A DNA stretch of 64,000 nt from Ianthella basta (lineage: Eukaryota > Porifera > Demospongiae > Verongiida > Ianthellidae), in contig OZ025874.1 of NCBI GenBank assembly GCA_964019415.1, forward strand, positions 8,538,125 to 8,602,124, written 5' to 3'. Positions 16,886-29,400 of the stretch are shown here, one piece after another. The notes under the pieces are model-generated. The model was not told the origin of the DNA and made no database searches. It was given only the letters and a program-made list of their open reading frames with translations. Made by a program: the position numbers and the translations under genes. The first letter of the stretch is position 1, and each line of letters opens with the position of its first letter.

Positions 16886-18328
16886 TCAATGGTGGTGGTG
16901 ACCACCCCAGTTACAACAGAAAAGCCACCATTCTGGAGGGGGTAGTTCCCTATTGCAATCATCACAGTCATCTTCCTTGCTCTGTGCCGACTCCACTTGG
17001 ATGGTAGTCTGGTGGATGGAGTACTTATTCTTGAGCATCTGAGTTGCTAGGGAAAGGACTTCTTGGAAGACTGACTCCACAACAGGACTAGAGGCCCGGC
17101 CAGCTGGGGTTGGTCTATCCTCTGTCAACCCAGATGTACTCTGGCACGCGCTGGCACCTCCACAACCTGTACCACTGTCCTCCACCTCCACACTGGCCTC
17201 TCCAGCAGATCCAACAGAGCCTCCATCATCACTCACACCCAATCCTCCTTCAAAGTCCAACAGCAAGTCTTGGTTGCCCCCAGTCTGGCTCACCGGTGGC
17301 AACTGCTCCGCTGAGGCCTCCCCCTGACTTCTTTGAGGCATGTCTGCAAACAGGTGGGTGGAGACAGAAGGAGTACAATGCTATATACCGTATTCTCCCT
17401 AAAAAATTGTCACTTCGGAAAAACTTGTCGAAACGCATTCAAATTTCCGGCTTCCTAATATCGTCACATTACTCTAATAATTCGCCAGACAGCAAGTACA
17501 TTCCAATATTTTGTCATAATAAGCAGCCTCTAGAAGCACTGCAGTCTTTGTTCAGTGTCAGTTGTCTTTTTATGAGCAATATAAAAAAGACAAGTAGCAA
17601 GTATAAAGATTATAAGGCTTAGATCTCGTTCTTCATCATTGTGTACTCGTGAGAGAGCTACTGTGAGATGGATGCGGTACATGCATATATGGACTACAGA
17701 CCCTTGCTCTCCAGCACACATGCACGTACCAATGACAAGATGCACCGACAGTGCCACTTTGTCCATTGTGAGTGACCAGATGTGTAGTCCGTGAGCACGC
17801 TTCACTCCCTTCACTGCCTGCAGGTCATTCAGTACCTGTTGGTAGTCTACATTGCGAGGGGATGCTGCAGGGTGTCAGGGAGAGAGGGTGGGGGGGGGGG
17901 GGTGAGAGGAGGGGTGGTGGATGGAACAGGGGAGTGAGTAAATTGTGCACTATGTGCAAGTCAAATGACACTCGTACTGCACTGATCAGAGCACCATGCT
18001 GAAACAGAAAGAGCCACTATTGTAGCACACCTTCCATAAGCACTCTCAGTGCATCCCTGAGCACAGTCAGTGTGGAGAAGAGAACAAGGACAGAGAAGAG
18101 GAAAGTGCAGATGGGGTCTGCTAGGTGCCAGTCGGGCTAAATACAAGAGAGAGTAAGAGGAGCAGGAGAGAAGAGATGAAGTGAGCCACTGGATGAGCAG
18201 TAAATTGTACATTCGCACACAAGCATACATACGTTCACAGAAAATGGTGCATAGCTGGAGCATACACGTAGCTTACGTACACACACACACGCACGTACGC
18301 ATGCACGCACACATGCGTGCACACACAC

Positions 18329-18415
<87 letters not shown>

Positions 18416-20987
18416 GCTGCCATTACAGCACTGGGACAAGAGCACTTACCCTGAACCGAATGATGTATGCTGCAATGACAACTCCAACACTTTGAATCAG
18501 ATCGCCAATCACATGAATGAAGGCAGCCTGAACATTGATGTTCTTGGGTTCCCTAATCCTCTGTGGCCCTCTCTCCTCAGTGAGTCCTTCCTCTACAGAA
18601 TTGCTAGCGGCTGCCACATCTTGCTGTGCCCTTGCCCTTTCCTCTGCTTTCCTTTTCCAGAAGAGTGCCTTCCAGCGTGTGCTGCCATGCACATGGGTAG
18701 TGTTGCCATGACTGTGTCCATTGTGGTCATGTCCATGGTCATGTTGATGTAACACCATGCACATGCTATAGGAAGGAGAGAAGAGACGGTAGAGGAGAAT
18801 GGAATGTGATGTGGAAGAAGGGGAGAAGTAAAGGGAGAAAAACGTAAGTGAATGGATCACTGATCATCAGGAAAAAGACAGACCGAACAGTTTAAGGTGC
18901 TGTTGCTAGACTCACAAGACATTGACAAAGACGCCCACGGTGGCAGTGATAAGCATGATGTTTGCATCAATCTCATAGTCTTGGTGGATGACTCGCTGGA
19001 CAGCCTCATACAGCAGCACCCCCGTGAGGACCCAGATTAGCAGCACTGACACAATCGCACCCAGCACCTCTGCAGGGGAGGGGTGGCAGTGGGGGTGAGG
19101 GTGGGGGGGGGCTTAAGAAGTTTAGAGCACTATCATTCTGTTGCAGCTTGGACAACATAAGGTGCAAATATAAATGTATTCATGCCTACACCACTGTCAA
19201 ATGCCAATCTGTCATACTATACTCCCACTCAACCTTCCACTTATGCGGTACACCACATACATACATACCTGCTCTGTGCCAGCCAAACGACATCATTTTG
19301 GTTGGGCTGCGACTGGCGATCCAGATAGCAAAGAGACTGATGAGGAAGCTTGCAAAATCAGACAACATGTGTGCTGCGTCAGTCATTATGGCTAGACTGT
19401 TGGACAGGCTACCTCCTGCAGGTGTAGGCAGAAAGTGGTGTACGTACAGTATAATGGTAGTGCAGAGAATGCTGCACACATCAGAGAGAGGCATTGTTAA
19501 ACCTTGCCTCCATATCAGATGGCATGCTTGTGACGTCTATTTAGGAATGTGCCTGATAAAATGGCTACAAATGGCTACTCCTATGTGTTAGTGGGCTTCA
19601 ACGAAAGTAACCAAAACCATGGCGAAGAACAATTGAAGGGCATTGATAACCTTCTTTCAATATATTGAAGACAACAGTGAAGCCAAATCCAGTCTGGAGT
19701 ACATGTAAGAGAAAAGCACCACAGGCTGCTCTAACCCCATTTGTTCTTTTCATAATTATTATTCTTATTCTTCTCCCCACAGAATTTTTGCATGCTTCTG
19801 GTGCATGATACAGGACCCAACCTAAGGACCCAAGTTGTGTATGAGGACTCGCGTATGGACACGAAGAGCAAATATCCAAGCGCTGGTGGCAATGCGATAT
19901 GTACAGCACTGAAGCTGGTAAGAAGTTGACAAACTACCGGCTACAGTATCGGTTATGTATATGAGCGTGACAAAATGGTGGCATTCAATGGTCCGTGTAT
20001 TACAATACCCCAATGCCACCATTTTGTCACGTAACCCAGTTCACAAAATGGTAGCATTCAATGATCCGTGTATTACGATACCCCAATGCCACCATTTTGT
20101 CACGTAACCCAGTTCACAAAATGGTGGCATTCAATGGTCCGTGTATTACGATACCCCAATGCCAGCATTTTGTCACGCTCACATACATAACCGTACGGTA
20201 GCAGGTTTATTTAGTGGCATAACTGTGCACGATGTTCTGCACGACCTTCATTTAATTTAACAAAAGGGTATTAGTCAGCGCAAGTATAAATCTGATGTAG
20301 TGATAGTCCTTTTGATATGCAAAAAGTGTACAAATTAGTGTATAAAAATTCTTAAAAAAAGGGATTTAGGAATGGCTGGCAGAAGATGCATAGAAGCAAG
20401 CAACAGTAACTCAACAGCATGATAAACCACATTTCCATGAGGTTCGCTCTACATTCCTAATTCCTTGTAGCTGCATAGATCCAAATGTCTAGCTAGCTAG
20501 TGCCATGCAGTTTCAAGGAAATTAGGAATGTAGAGCGAGCTTCACGGAAGTATAGTTAATCATGCTGTTGAGTTACAGTTGCTTGTTTCTATGCCTTTTC
20601 TGCAGACCATTCCCATATCCCTTTTAAATTCTTAAAGAATTTTTATACACTATTAGATCATACATTTCATGAAATAACACATAAGTGAGCAGCATGTGTC
20701 AGAAATAGTTAAACTTTTCACAGTCAACCAATAACAATCCCCCATAACAAGATTCTGTGTAGTATATGTTGGACACCCAGTTCACAACTAATCTTGCTGA
20801 ACGATGCAAGCTAGGACTGTCACAGTTTCACTAGGATTGTGTGAAAGGAATTGTACCAAGTGAATACCATCACAAGACCGGACTGGTATATGCAGATTCA
20901 TGGATCAAGTCACACCATTACCTTTGCTGTTCCCATTGACTGCATCACACACACACACGCGTGCACACACACACGCACGCACGCATG

Positions 20988-21018
<31 letters not shown>

Positions 21019-21639
21019 AGAAGTGAGCACTAAAAACTCCGTGCACAGTAAGGCCATCTCCATGGCCGCCATTAAAGTTCATGCCTATGTGCACCAAGAT
21101 TGGCAGCCTGATTGTCAGTAAACATTGGAGTAAATCATATAAAGCCCCACCCACCCACCCATGGTGCCCCACCCACCAAACACACCTACGATTTCAGCAA
21201 TCATGAACACAAGGGTGAGGGCCGATGCAAAGAGGAGCCTGTTGCGTGCCTTGTTGTTCTGCCGGCGCGGAGCAGGATGGCACTCACACCTGGGGGCTAC
21301 GGGAGGCGGGGTCTGTGGTTGGCCACGCCCACCTATCTTGAATTTCTTCCTGAAAGAGTCCCAGTTCACTCTATTCCTACTCTGCACAGCACCGTAACTC
21401 AAGTGATTGGTTTGATTGCGCGGGCCCAAAAGTGGCCTAACATCAGTGCCGTCTTCTTCACCCTCTTCCTCGATAGATCTCTGAGTACTTTTAAAACTAG
21501 CGCCAAAGTTGGGATGGTCGTCAGTAGTGCTACCTTCCTTCCTCAAAGCCGCCGCCAACGGCAACGTAGATCGCAAGGACGTCCCATATTCCACACATTC
21601 GTCGTCATTTTGAAAGGACATGCGTTCTTCAGCGCTCAT
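16886..21639 (-). CDS. ZnT-A, SLC30A zinc transporter (vesicular ZnT2/3/8-like)
   Basis: Seven exons on the minus strand: 21639-21186, 19415-19269, 19069-18916, 18765-18450, 18136-18031, 17864-17730 and 17343-16886; 589 codons, all phases consistent. A cation-diffusion facilitator: exports Zn2+ from cytosol to vesicles or outside, by proton exchange. Seen in order: a cytosolic N-tail of about 130 residues; TM1 ([18 protein letters not shown]); TM2 with the HxxxD site ([14 protein letters not shown]); TM3-4; a His loop ([19 protein letters not shown]); TM5 with the second HxxxD site ([11 protein letters not shown]); TM6 ([16 protein letters not shown]); then the C-terminal domain ([20 protein letters not shown]). 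Two oddities: an inserted Ser/Gly/acid-rich loop of about 95 residues splits the C-terminal domain, and after the family CxxC (CDDC) there is an extra tail [15 protein letters not shown]. Start is the first ATG of exon 1. Its near-twin is ZnT-B at 46.2-50.6 kb. Confidence 0.94.
17386..17684. mobile_element. About 300-bp insertion present in ZnT-A and absent from ZnT-B
   Basis: Intron 6 of ZnT-A reads CTATATA, then about 300 bp, then TACATGCATA. The same intron of ZnT-B (around 46.72 kb) joins the flanks directly. The ends CCGTATTCTC and (reverse complement) CCGCATCCATC are loosely alike. Probably a small transposon copy that arrived after the duplication. Confidence 0.55.
18270..18414. repeat. 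(AC)n microsatellite in ZnT-A intron 4
   Basis: AC run with interruptions in the intron between exons 4 and 5. The matching array in ZnT-B (47301-47369) is shorter. Confidence 0.95.
19965..20180. repeat. Three tandem hairpin units in ZnT-A intron 1
   Basis: Three consecutive units of about 65-80 bp. Each begins with ACAAAATGGTGGCATTCAAT (or one-base variants) and ends with its inverse AATGCCACCATTTTGTCACG, around a loop containing GTCCGTGTATTACGATACCC. Copied at about 48923-49138 in ZnT-B. Confidence 0.9.
20335..20655. mobile_element. Foldback (MITE-like) element in ZnT-A intron 1
   Basis: Two arms of about 130 bp, 20335-20463 and 20516-20655, are inverted imperfect copies (TAGTGTATAAAAATTCTTAA against TTCTTAAAGAATTTTTATAC; GCTCTACATTCCTAATTCC against AATTAGGAATGTAGAGCG). 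Copied at about 49293-49613. Confidence 0.85.
20947..21012. repeat. (AC)n microsatellite in ZnT-A intron 1
   Basis: AC/GC-interrupted run shortly after exon 1 on the coding strand. Copied near 49905-49970. Confidence 0.9.
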
Positions 21640-21914
21640 CTTCGGAGCCAAAAGGGAAGAGAACTGGCGTCAGCTGTGTGATGGTGTTGGCTCGGTACAG
21701 TGTGCCTTGTGCAACCGCACACGGTACACTGTAAGTTGTGCAGTTCGCGCCAAGTTTTCAAAACTTGCAATGTCATGGAACGTCACAAAGACATAGAAAC
21801 TAACATCTTAAATGAGCAACAAACATGCAGCCTTGTACGTTTCAAGTATTCTCCGGTGAAGTTCACTGGGGCACCAGATGCCCAATGTTTGCAGGGATGC
21901 CGTATTCCCCGGTG

Positions 21915-22128
21915 ATACCTTAAGGCTACTAATTTCAGCGGGTACCAATTTTAGCAAATTTAGCAAGTAATACAAAAGACACTAAAATTTGTAATCACAA
22001 CCTTTTTGTTCTTAGCAAAAATATTTTTATACACAAAAAGTTCGCTAAAATTAGTACCCACCTAATGCTGGACTATTGAAATCGCTAAAATTTATACCTG
22101 CTAAAATTAGTAGCCTTAATTAAGGTAT
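21915..22128. mobile_element. MITE with inverted ends upstream of ZnT-A
   Basis: ATACCTTAAGGCTACTAATT at the left is mirrored by AATTAGTAGCCTTAATTAAG plus GTAT at the right. The interior is AT-rich with repeated GCTAAAAT(T/A) words. The right arm overlaps the end of the last-exon ORF at 22116-22265. Copied at about 50873-51086. Confidence 0.85.
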
Positions 22129-22265
22129 ATACACGTTAAAAATTTGGTGTATCCTCCACCAGAGCCACCAAAGAAGACGTCCTTCCTCTGCTGCTTCCCT
22201 TCCACCGGTTGTCCCTGCATGGCAGCCAACTGACCAGCTGTGGGGGCTACTCCAGGAGGAGGGGG
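22116..22265 (-). pseudogene. Last-exon-like ORF, copy 1 of a duplicated pair; family not recognised
   Basis: On the minus strand an acceptor (CTTTACAG) precedes a Pro/Gly-rich ORF: PPPPGVAPTAGQLAAMQGQP, then KQQRKDVFFGGSGGGYTKF and a short tail. A sister exon at 22800-22896 shares QLAAMQGQPV and the closing GGSDGGYTIF. In this copy the last residues and stop come from the arm of a MITE, which suggests the original terminus was lost. No upstream exons could be joined to it with confidence, so it could be a fragment. Confidence 0.4.
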
Positions 22266-22619
22266 CTGTAAAGGAGAGGGAAGGGACATTGGCTTCAAGT
22301 ACATTCAAACACTGATACACACCCACACACACCCACACACTGTCACAGGCAGACACAACACAATATTATACACACCTAACTTTGTACTAAGGCTTTCTGT
22401 GATAATAGCAGGGATGAGAAGAGTCCTTTCTGCTCCCTCATAGACTACCTTACTCTTGAGTAGCTGACCAACATTCTGCTACAATTCTGCAGAGTCGTAG
22501 CAAATGGCAGTTGACTGTACCTGAGACTACACTGCCTGGGGCATGAGACTAACACACTCAAGACAACAACAGCTTTGTATATCACATATCACCATGCACA
22601 TGCACACATTGCATGTACG

Positions 22620-22741
<122 letters not shown>

Positions 22742-22799
22742 TATATAGTTGCTGCATATCCAACTATGAAAGCACTACAGCCACATGGTTGGAGTGGCC

Positions 22800-22896
22800 T
22801 CAGAAGATGGTGTATCCTCCATCAGAGCCCCCTCCCCATTTATCTTTCTTCTCCTTGGTTGCTTGCACCGGCTGTCCCTGCATGGCGGCCAGCTGA
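22800..22896 (-). pseudogene. Last-exon-like ORF, copy 2; family not recognised
   Basis: On the minus strand, after the acceptor ATACCTAG, the frame reads QLAAMQGQPVQATKEKKDKW, then GGGSDGGYTIF and a stop. Sister of the exon at 22116-22265. It is short and its donor exon is unknown; real coding status is uncertain. Confidence 0.4.
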
Positions 22897-24344
22897 CTAG
22901 GTATGGGGACAAGATTACCAAGGCTTTTTCATCTCCATGGACAACACAGAGCCACTTGTGGAAACCGCAATGACCACTTGGGTCAAAGATGTGAGTACGT
23001 GCATCTCACCAACACCAAAAGTGCATTGCATTCAAACTCTGAATTCATTTGACTGTAAACCTCTCGTTTCTGCTTCATCAACATACATAACCAATTAAAC
23101 TGTAAACATGGACTACCCCTCCAGAATAGCTCTCCCTTGGTGGTTTGTTCTGTCAGTATTCATTGGTAGCAGTTCAGCTACCTTCTTCAAGGCTGCCAGG
23201 TGGCAGCTGGGGAAGCTATGTGTGTACATACATAAACAGCATGTGTACCATAATGATAACATGGGATAACACAGCTGCCAGAACATCCCCAGCCCATAAG
23301 CAGAAGGCCAAAAGTGCTCATCTCCCACTCCACCTATGTGCGTTCAGTAGCCACACCTTGCCTGTACGTTGCTGGCTCATGAGAAAGAAGACATCACCCA
23401 CTCCACATGCACCTATGTGTATACAGCAGTCACGCCTGTTACCCATTGCTGACGCATGAAGAAGTCCTGTAATTGAATCACATTGTTATCACAGACCCCA
23501 CAATTCCAGTGGAAGAGTGTGGCCTCTGTGTGTGTCTGTGTCTGCACTCTGTGTATATAACAGAGGCACATTAGAAGCATATTAGTGGATTGGAATGTGC
23601 GTGTGTGTATAGGACTAGGTTGGTGAATAGGTGTGGCATTTGTGCCTTCCATGCATCATGCTGTTGTCATGGATACTCACAGCAAGGAAATATCAAGGCT
23701 TCGCAGTTTGTAACTGACTGAATAGGATCATTTATATTTCTTCTTTATCTTCAATTTGGTGAAATCTGCCTATTTGGTGAAATTGGTTTTGAAGGGAGTC
23801 ACATACTTACGCCAGACGGTTACCATAGCAATAGCAACTCCCACTTGCCCCCAACATTAGTCTGGCTTGTTATGGCCCCTCTTCTGTCTACAGGCAGTGT
23901 GCAGACAAGGAAATAAGGTTAAGCTGTTAATGTACGTAAATGCCACACCTCACCAACCAATTAGCTTGCAGGCACTGATTGTTCACTGGTAGCTATTGAG
24001 GTAGTGTTTGTTTGTTACCACGGTGACATGTGTGACTGCTGCATGGAGAGTGGTTGAAAATGGTAATATTTGCAGTCTGTGAAGCCCAGAATACTCAAAA
24101 CAGGATTGACCAGTATATAATTATGCAATGATCTAGATATTTACCAAGCCAATTAATTGCATGTCTATGATCGACATGTACATATGTGTCAAGAATTAAG
24201 TTGCAATTACTGTAAGCTAGAGCTATACATTGCACACCAACTATGTAAGCTACAAAAGGAATACTACTGTGTGCAAAACAAAGCTTATAGCAACATACTA
24301 AGCCTAGCTGCTGTCTCAGAGATCTGCCAAAAGTAGCAGCCTAA
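22897..24344. repeat. ZIP 3' flank, a 1.2-kb repeated spacer (copy 1 of 6)
   Basis: Sequence lying downstream (minus sense) of ZIP-1. Recognisable copies precede each ZIP or ZIP relic in the window, near 31.1-32.3, 33.1-34.1, 52.0-53.3, 60.7-61.9 and 62.7-63.7 kb. Shared words include AGCTACCTTCTTCAAGGCTG, CACTCCACATGCACCTATG, AATTTGGTGAAATCTGCC and GCTTATAGCAACATAC. No complete gene is seen. Confidence 0.8.
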
Positions 24345-26381
24345 CTATACGCCACGAATAAGGTTCTCCAGCTCATGTTCGTAGTAGGCCAAGGTCAGCA
24401 GAGCACTGTATGCGAGAAGAAAGGCTACGAGCTGAAGACCAAGATGAAACCAGCGGGACATCCCTTTGTAGTGCGTCTGATACAGTCCAGGAAGCTGAGG
24501 GGAGGGGATGGAATGGGAGGAAGGGTACAGTCATTGGCTCAGTGGTACATACACTGCAAGTAGATGGATAGCAGGTCTCAATACAACGATCAAATTAACC
24601 CACATGTTACTCACTCGGAAATCACCCTCTCACCCACAGATCACCCCCCCCCCACACACACACAGATCCAGTAACTACAGTTAAACCTTGTTCGCAAGAT
24701 CAAGATGGTCAACTATTTCTTCAAAGCTCTGCATTAAATTATTTACTATGCAGACATCAGCACCAGCACACTAACCACTCTTTACTATTTGTGCTATATA
24801 ATGACAATGAGGTAGCAAGCCTTGAAAGCCATTCATTTGCACCACCATCATGGGCAGACCATCCCCCCCCCCTCTCCCCCAACAACAGTCAATATGCCAC
24901 AGCACACACATGTAACTAAACAAGTGCTGACAGACACTCACCATATCAACCAGAGCCACGTAGAGGAAAATGCCTGCCACTGCCACTAGGATCCAGTCCA
25001 GAGCAACCAGCGAGGTGTTGCCCACTGCTACTCCAATGAACATACCGATGAAGGCAGTTAATGCAGAGATGAAGTTGTAGAAAGCAGCTATGTGCCACTT
25101 CATCCCAGTAGAGAGGAGGATCGCATAGTCACCTACAGAGAATCAAGAGTAACAGGAATAGCAACAACACAGTCAAGTTTTGTATTGGACTGATCTCTGT
25201 AAAGAGATGTCTTCAGCAGAAGTGTTCACTATGCATGTGAAGGAGTAGTCCTAATTCACTAGACACATGTCAGTTAACCTTGCAAATCAGTCTACACTGA
25301 AACCCAATTCCAAAGGAGTGCACAAAAGAGGTACTTAGAACATTAAATGTAACATAGACCAACAGGCACTTAGAGCAGGATTGCCTTGTAACAGGTAATA
25401 CAGTGCATTGAAATAAGAAGATAGCGCATTAAAAATCTAAATCTAGTGGTTTTTTGGCTGTCTCACCGATGCTAGGCAGCACAAATCTCTCCTACCCTTG
25501 ACTAGAAGCCACCATCAATGCAAAAGGTGTGTAAAAATGTTTCCTCCAAAAACAGGAGGAGGGTCAGTCCATGCAACAAGGAGGGCTGGTCAATGCAAAA
25601 CCCAGGTCATTAACATGCGCTGACTTTGAATACGTTTTCACCATCCCTACATCTGCCAACATTTTGCCGCTCTTGCGGTCTTGCTACCACCCCCTGTTTC
25701 TCCGCCTGTGTATTATAGTGCAAGTGTACATGTGAGTGTGCAATAACAAGGGTTGCCACAGGAGACTATCCTATTGCATGCACATGCCCATTCAAGCTAC
25801 GTACATGTTCCCATGTACCACCATGCTGCATGCATACATCCATGTACAGCTGATTTATGCAACCTTGCAACAGTTCCCATACCTGGGCAGTGGTTACCTA
25901 GGATACGAACAGGATGATATATAATAGGTGAGTACAGTACCAGTCTGTATCCTAGGTAACAACTGCCCATGGCGTGGGAACTGTTGCAAGGTTGCATAAA
26001 TCCGTTGTACATGACTGAAGCGCTACTGTGCTGTCTAATTTTGCACGGCGATCGCCTAACACACCATTTTACGCATCAGAAAACAGCAAAAACGTCATGC
26101 GACATCTGTAAAATGGCTGCTGCTGTTAAGGTTGGTTAGAGGACTAAGTATCTGGCTATTCCTTGTTCAAACTAAGTCCTGCAACACCGTAAGACAACTC
26201 TGCTTTTTGAACGTTGTTTAACCTTAGGCCAGTACCCCCCTTCCCAGTTTGAAAGTGTGTTTAAAATGCATATCTTCAATATGTAGAATTTTTGTTCCAG
26301 CAGCAAAAATCGATCCGGCCATGGCCGGACCGGCCGGACTGGGTGCTCCGGCCCTGCACACACACATACATACACACACAC

Positions 26382-26468
<87 letters not shown>

Positions 26469-29400
26469 GCCAGGCCCCACCTAGTTCATGAGGCAACTCA
26501 TGAAACAACACTGCAATGGAGGTACTCAGTCCTCCACTGAGGCTGGCAGAGAAGGCCGCTCCAACAGCCAACCCATCAGCAAAGTTGTGCATGGCATCGC
26601 CAATGATGATGATCCAAGCAACAGGGACAATCCCATGACAGAAACCTGCAACAGTTTGGAAGATGGAAGAAAATGAGATAAAAGCCTGTAGTAATGTTTG
26701 GGGAAATTTAATTTTCACAGTTACATAAAACCTATTGAAATATACTGCCACGGGGAAATGTCATTTTTGTAGCATGCTATCCCTACACAATTGTGGTAAG
26801 ACTATTAAAGTGTCCACCCCTGTTACCTCACTTGTCCACCTTGATCCCTGTCCTTCCTGTCCCACCCACTTGTTCCCTTGTCCCCCCCTGTCCTCCCAAT
26901 GTCCCCCCACTGTCCCCCCACTGTCCCCACCTATCCCACATACCTGTCCCCCTATCCCCTTAGCCACACATACCCACTTCCACTCCAACTTCCACTTGGG
27001 AGAGTAATAGGGACTGGCAACATTGGGGAGGAGGGGAGGGGTATCAAAGCCGTTGATTTCCATTACGCTCTGACCTCCAATTATTGCCAGACCATATTTC
27101 CCTTCCTAGTGGAACCTGGAATACAGGTAGGGACTGGGCACGAGGCTATGTCCTCCTGTCCCACCCACCTGTACATGTCCCCATTGTCCCCCCGTTCCCC
27201 CCATCTCCTCAGTCCCATGTCATGTGGCATTGGCTTGCATGCATTATACATTCTGTGTCACGAGGCTCTCCATGCATCTTCCCTACTGTGCTGTGCAAAG
27301 GAAGCTGACACCATCTCCCGCACTCCACCATTCACTAGCCACTCCTCACACTGCCACCCTTCCAATGCCTCGGGTGTGTGTTTGCATGTGTGCGCATGTG
27401 TGTGTACATGGAAGAAATGCTCACCTTGATGGGGATTGTAGTGTGGTCTCTCTTCCTCCTCTTGCAGCATGGCCTGGTGCTTGCAGACCTTCACAGTGGC
27501 AGTCTCACTGCCTGACTCATCGTTCACATTTGCCTCAGGATCAGGTTCTTTTTCCTCCTGTGAATTCTCACAGTTCTTCACACTGCAGCGTGTTACTGAT
27601 GTGCCCTCACTGCAATCCTTAAGCTCCAGTGCAGCCTCTTCGCCTGTGTCACTATCCTTGCCCGCATCTCTTTTCTTCTTTAGCTTTCTCTGCAGGCAGT
27701 TGACACAGAGCAACAAACTGAAGACGTATTGCAGCCATCCTTCTCCATTGTACACACAGCAAGTAATACACAAATTGCCACACACTTCTGTCAAAGCAGA
27801 CGATTACTTTTGCTCTGTCCTGCCAGAACTTCATGAAGAACTCAAATATGTAGAACAGGAGAAGTGCAGCGAGCAGTACGCTGCCCTTCCACAAGACCAA
27901 ACGCTCCTCTGAGCTAGTAGCACTAGAGTGATCGTGTGAGTGCCCCCCGCTGCTAAGAAATGACTGAATTAGAGGAGGATTAGTGTTGTTAAAGGAAGAC
28001 AGGAGAGAGGGAGAGGAGAGAGATTTTTACTCATAACATGAAAAAACACACTTTTGCAATAGAAACAGTACAAAATTACACTTTGACTACTATTAATAGC
28101 ATACATACACAGCATCGTGTACATGGTTCACAGTGATGTTTGGTCTCACATGAGGTATCAGGTGGAGAACAGCATCACAGACAAGAGCCGACACTCCCAT
28201 GGCAACGAGGAAGGAGGTGAGGTAACGCATGAAACTCTTTCCGATCAGAGGGACTAGGCAGACTCCAAGCAAGGAGACCAGGCTGATAACCAGAATGGCA
28301 GCAAAGCCAACACCGTATGCTGGAGAGGAGATGGGAGAGGGATAGGAATATACTGCACTAGTATGGCATTGCATGGTATTCCAAATGCACTGCATGCAAT
28401 TTGTTGCATGGCATTGGATGGGCTTCAAGAAACCTGGGTTGGCCATTGTGCAGTATGCCTATTACTTCATCATAGCTATGGTTACTTAGCGGACTGTTTG
28501 AACCTGCTCTCTCGAATAGCCATATATTATATACTAGCAAAGAAGCCAGCTTTCAGCAGGCTTCCCTGCTCCAGTGCCCCCACAATGGCTGCTCCCCGAC
28601 GGCCAGGCAACACCAGTGTGACTTATAATAGTGTGCATGGGTATGCCAGATGGTAGGGCACTACCATGCATGCTGCAGATGATGCTGTGTATGTAGCATG
28701 CTGTGGACAGATTACAGCAAGAATCGTTGGGAATAAATGGAATATTGATGAAAGATAGTTAGCTAGCTAGCTATCATTGACTTGGTGCAATTGTAGAGCA
28801 GCAACATGCTCATAGAAGGAAGAGATTTGCCATGTTGCTGCATTCTGGTCTCATATGGTAGTTGCTTTACATCAGTATGGCTCCATAGTGTTAGGGCAGA
28901 GCGTGAGTGCTCTTCCATTTGGCATGGCGCCCTTTTTTGAAACGCTAAGTAACCGGAATCCCGTATACGTCGTCCGTAAACGTACGAGAAACATGGGAAG
29001 ATCAGGGAGCGGCCATTTTCCGGCAGCTGATCGAAAGTCCGGATTATCGGGTGGGGTTTATACAGAGTTGTATAGGGTGGTGCACAGGGCGCTGTCCGCA
29101 ATACGGAATAACGGGGTGGCCGCATTTCAAGGAGAAGTTTATACAGGTAGAATAGGGCCAATCGTTGGGACTTTAGAAAGTGTCCGCATAATCGAGGTGT
29201 CCGCTTTTCGGGGGTGTCCGCAAGGCGAAGTTCCACTGTAGCTAGCTATAGCTAGATGCCGAAAGTTAAGCAAATGACCGAACTATCCAGGAAATCAAGA
29301 GTTTCAGCCAAGATGATATCTCTCAGGATCCATCAACGTTCAACTTTAGACAGAGAAACTAGCAAGAAGGCACTGAAAACTACATGACAGTGGTAATGCA

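Noticed and set aside
19965-20180. Regular repeat spacing resembling a CRISPR array
   Set aside because: Only three units, each an inverted repeat, in an animal intron; no cas genes and no unique spacers.
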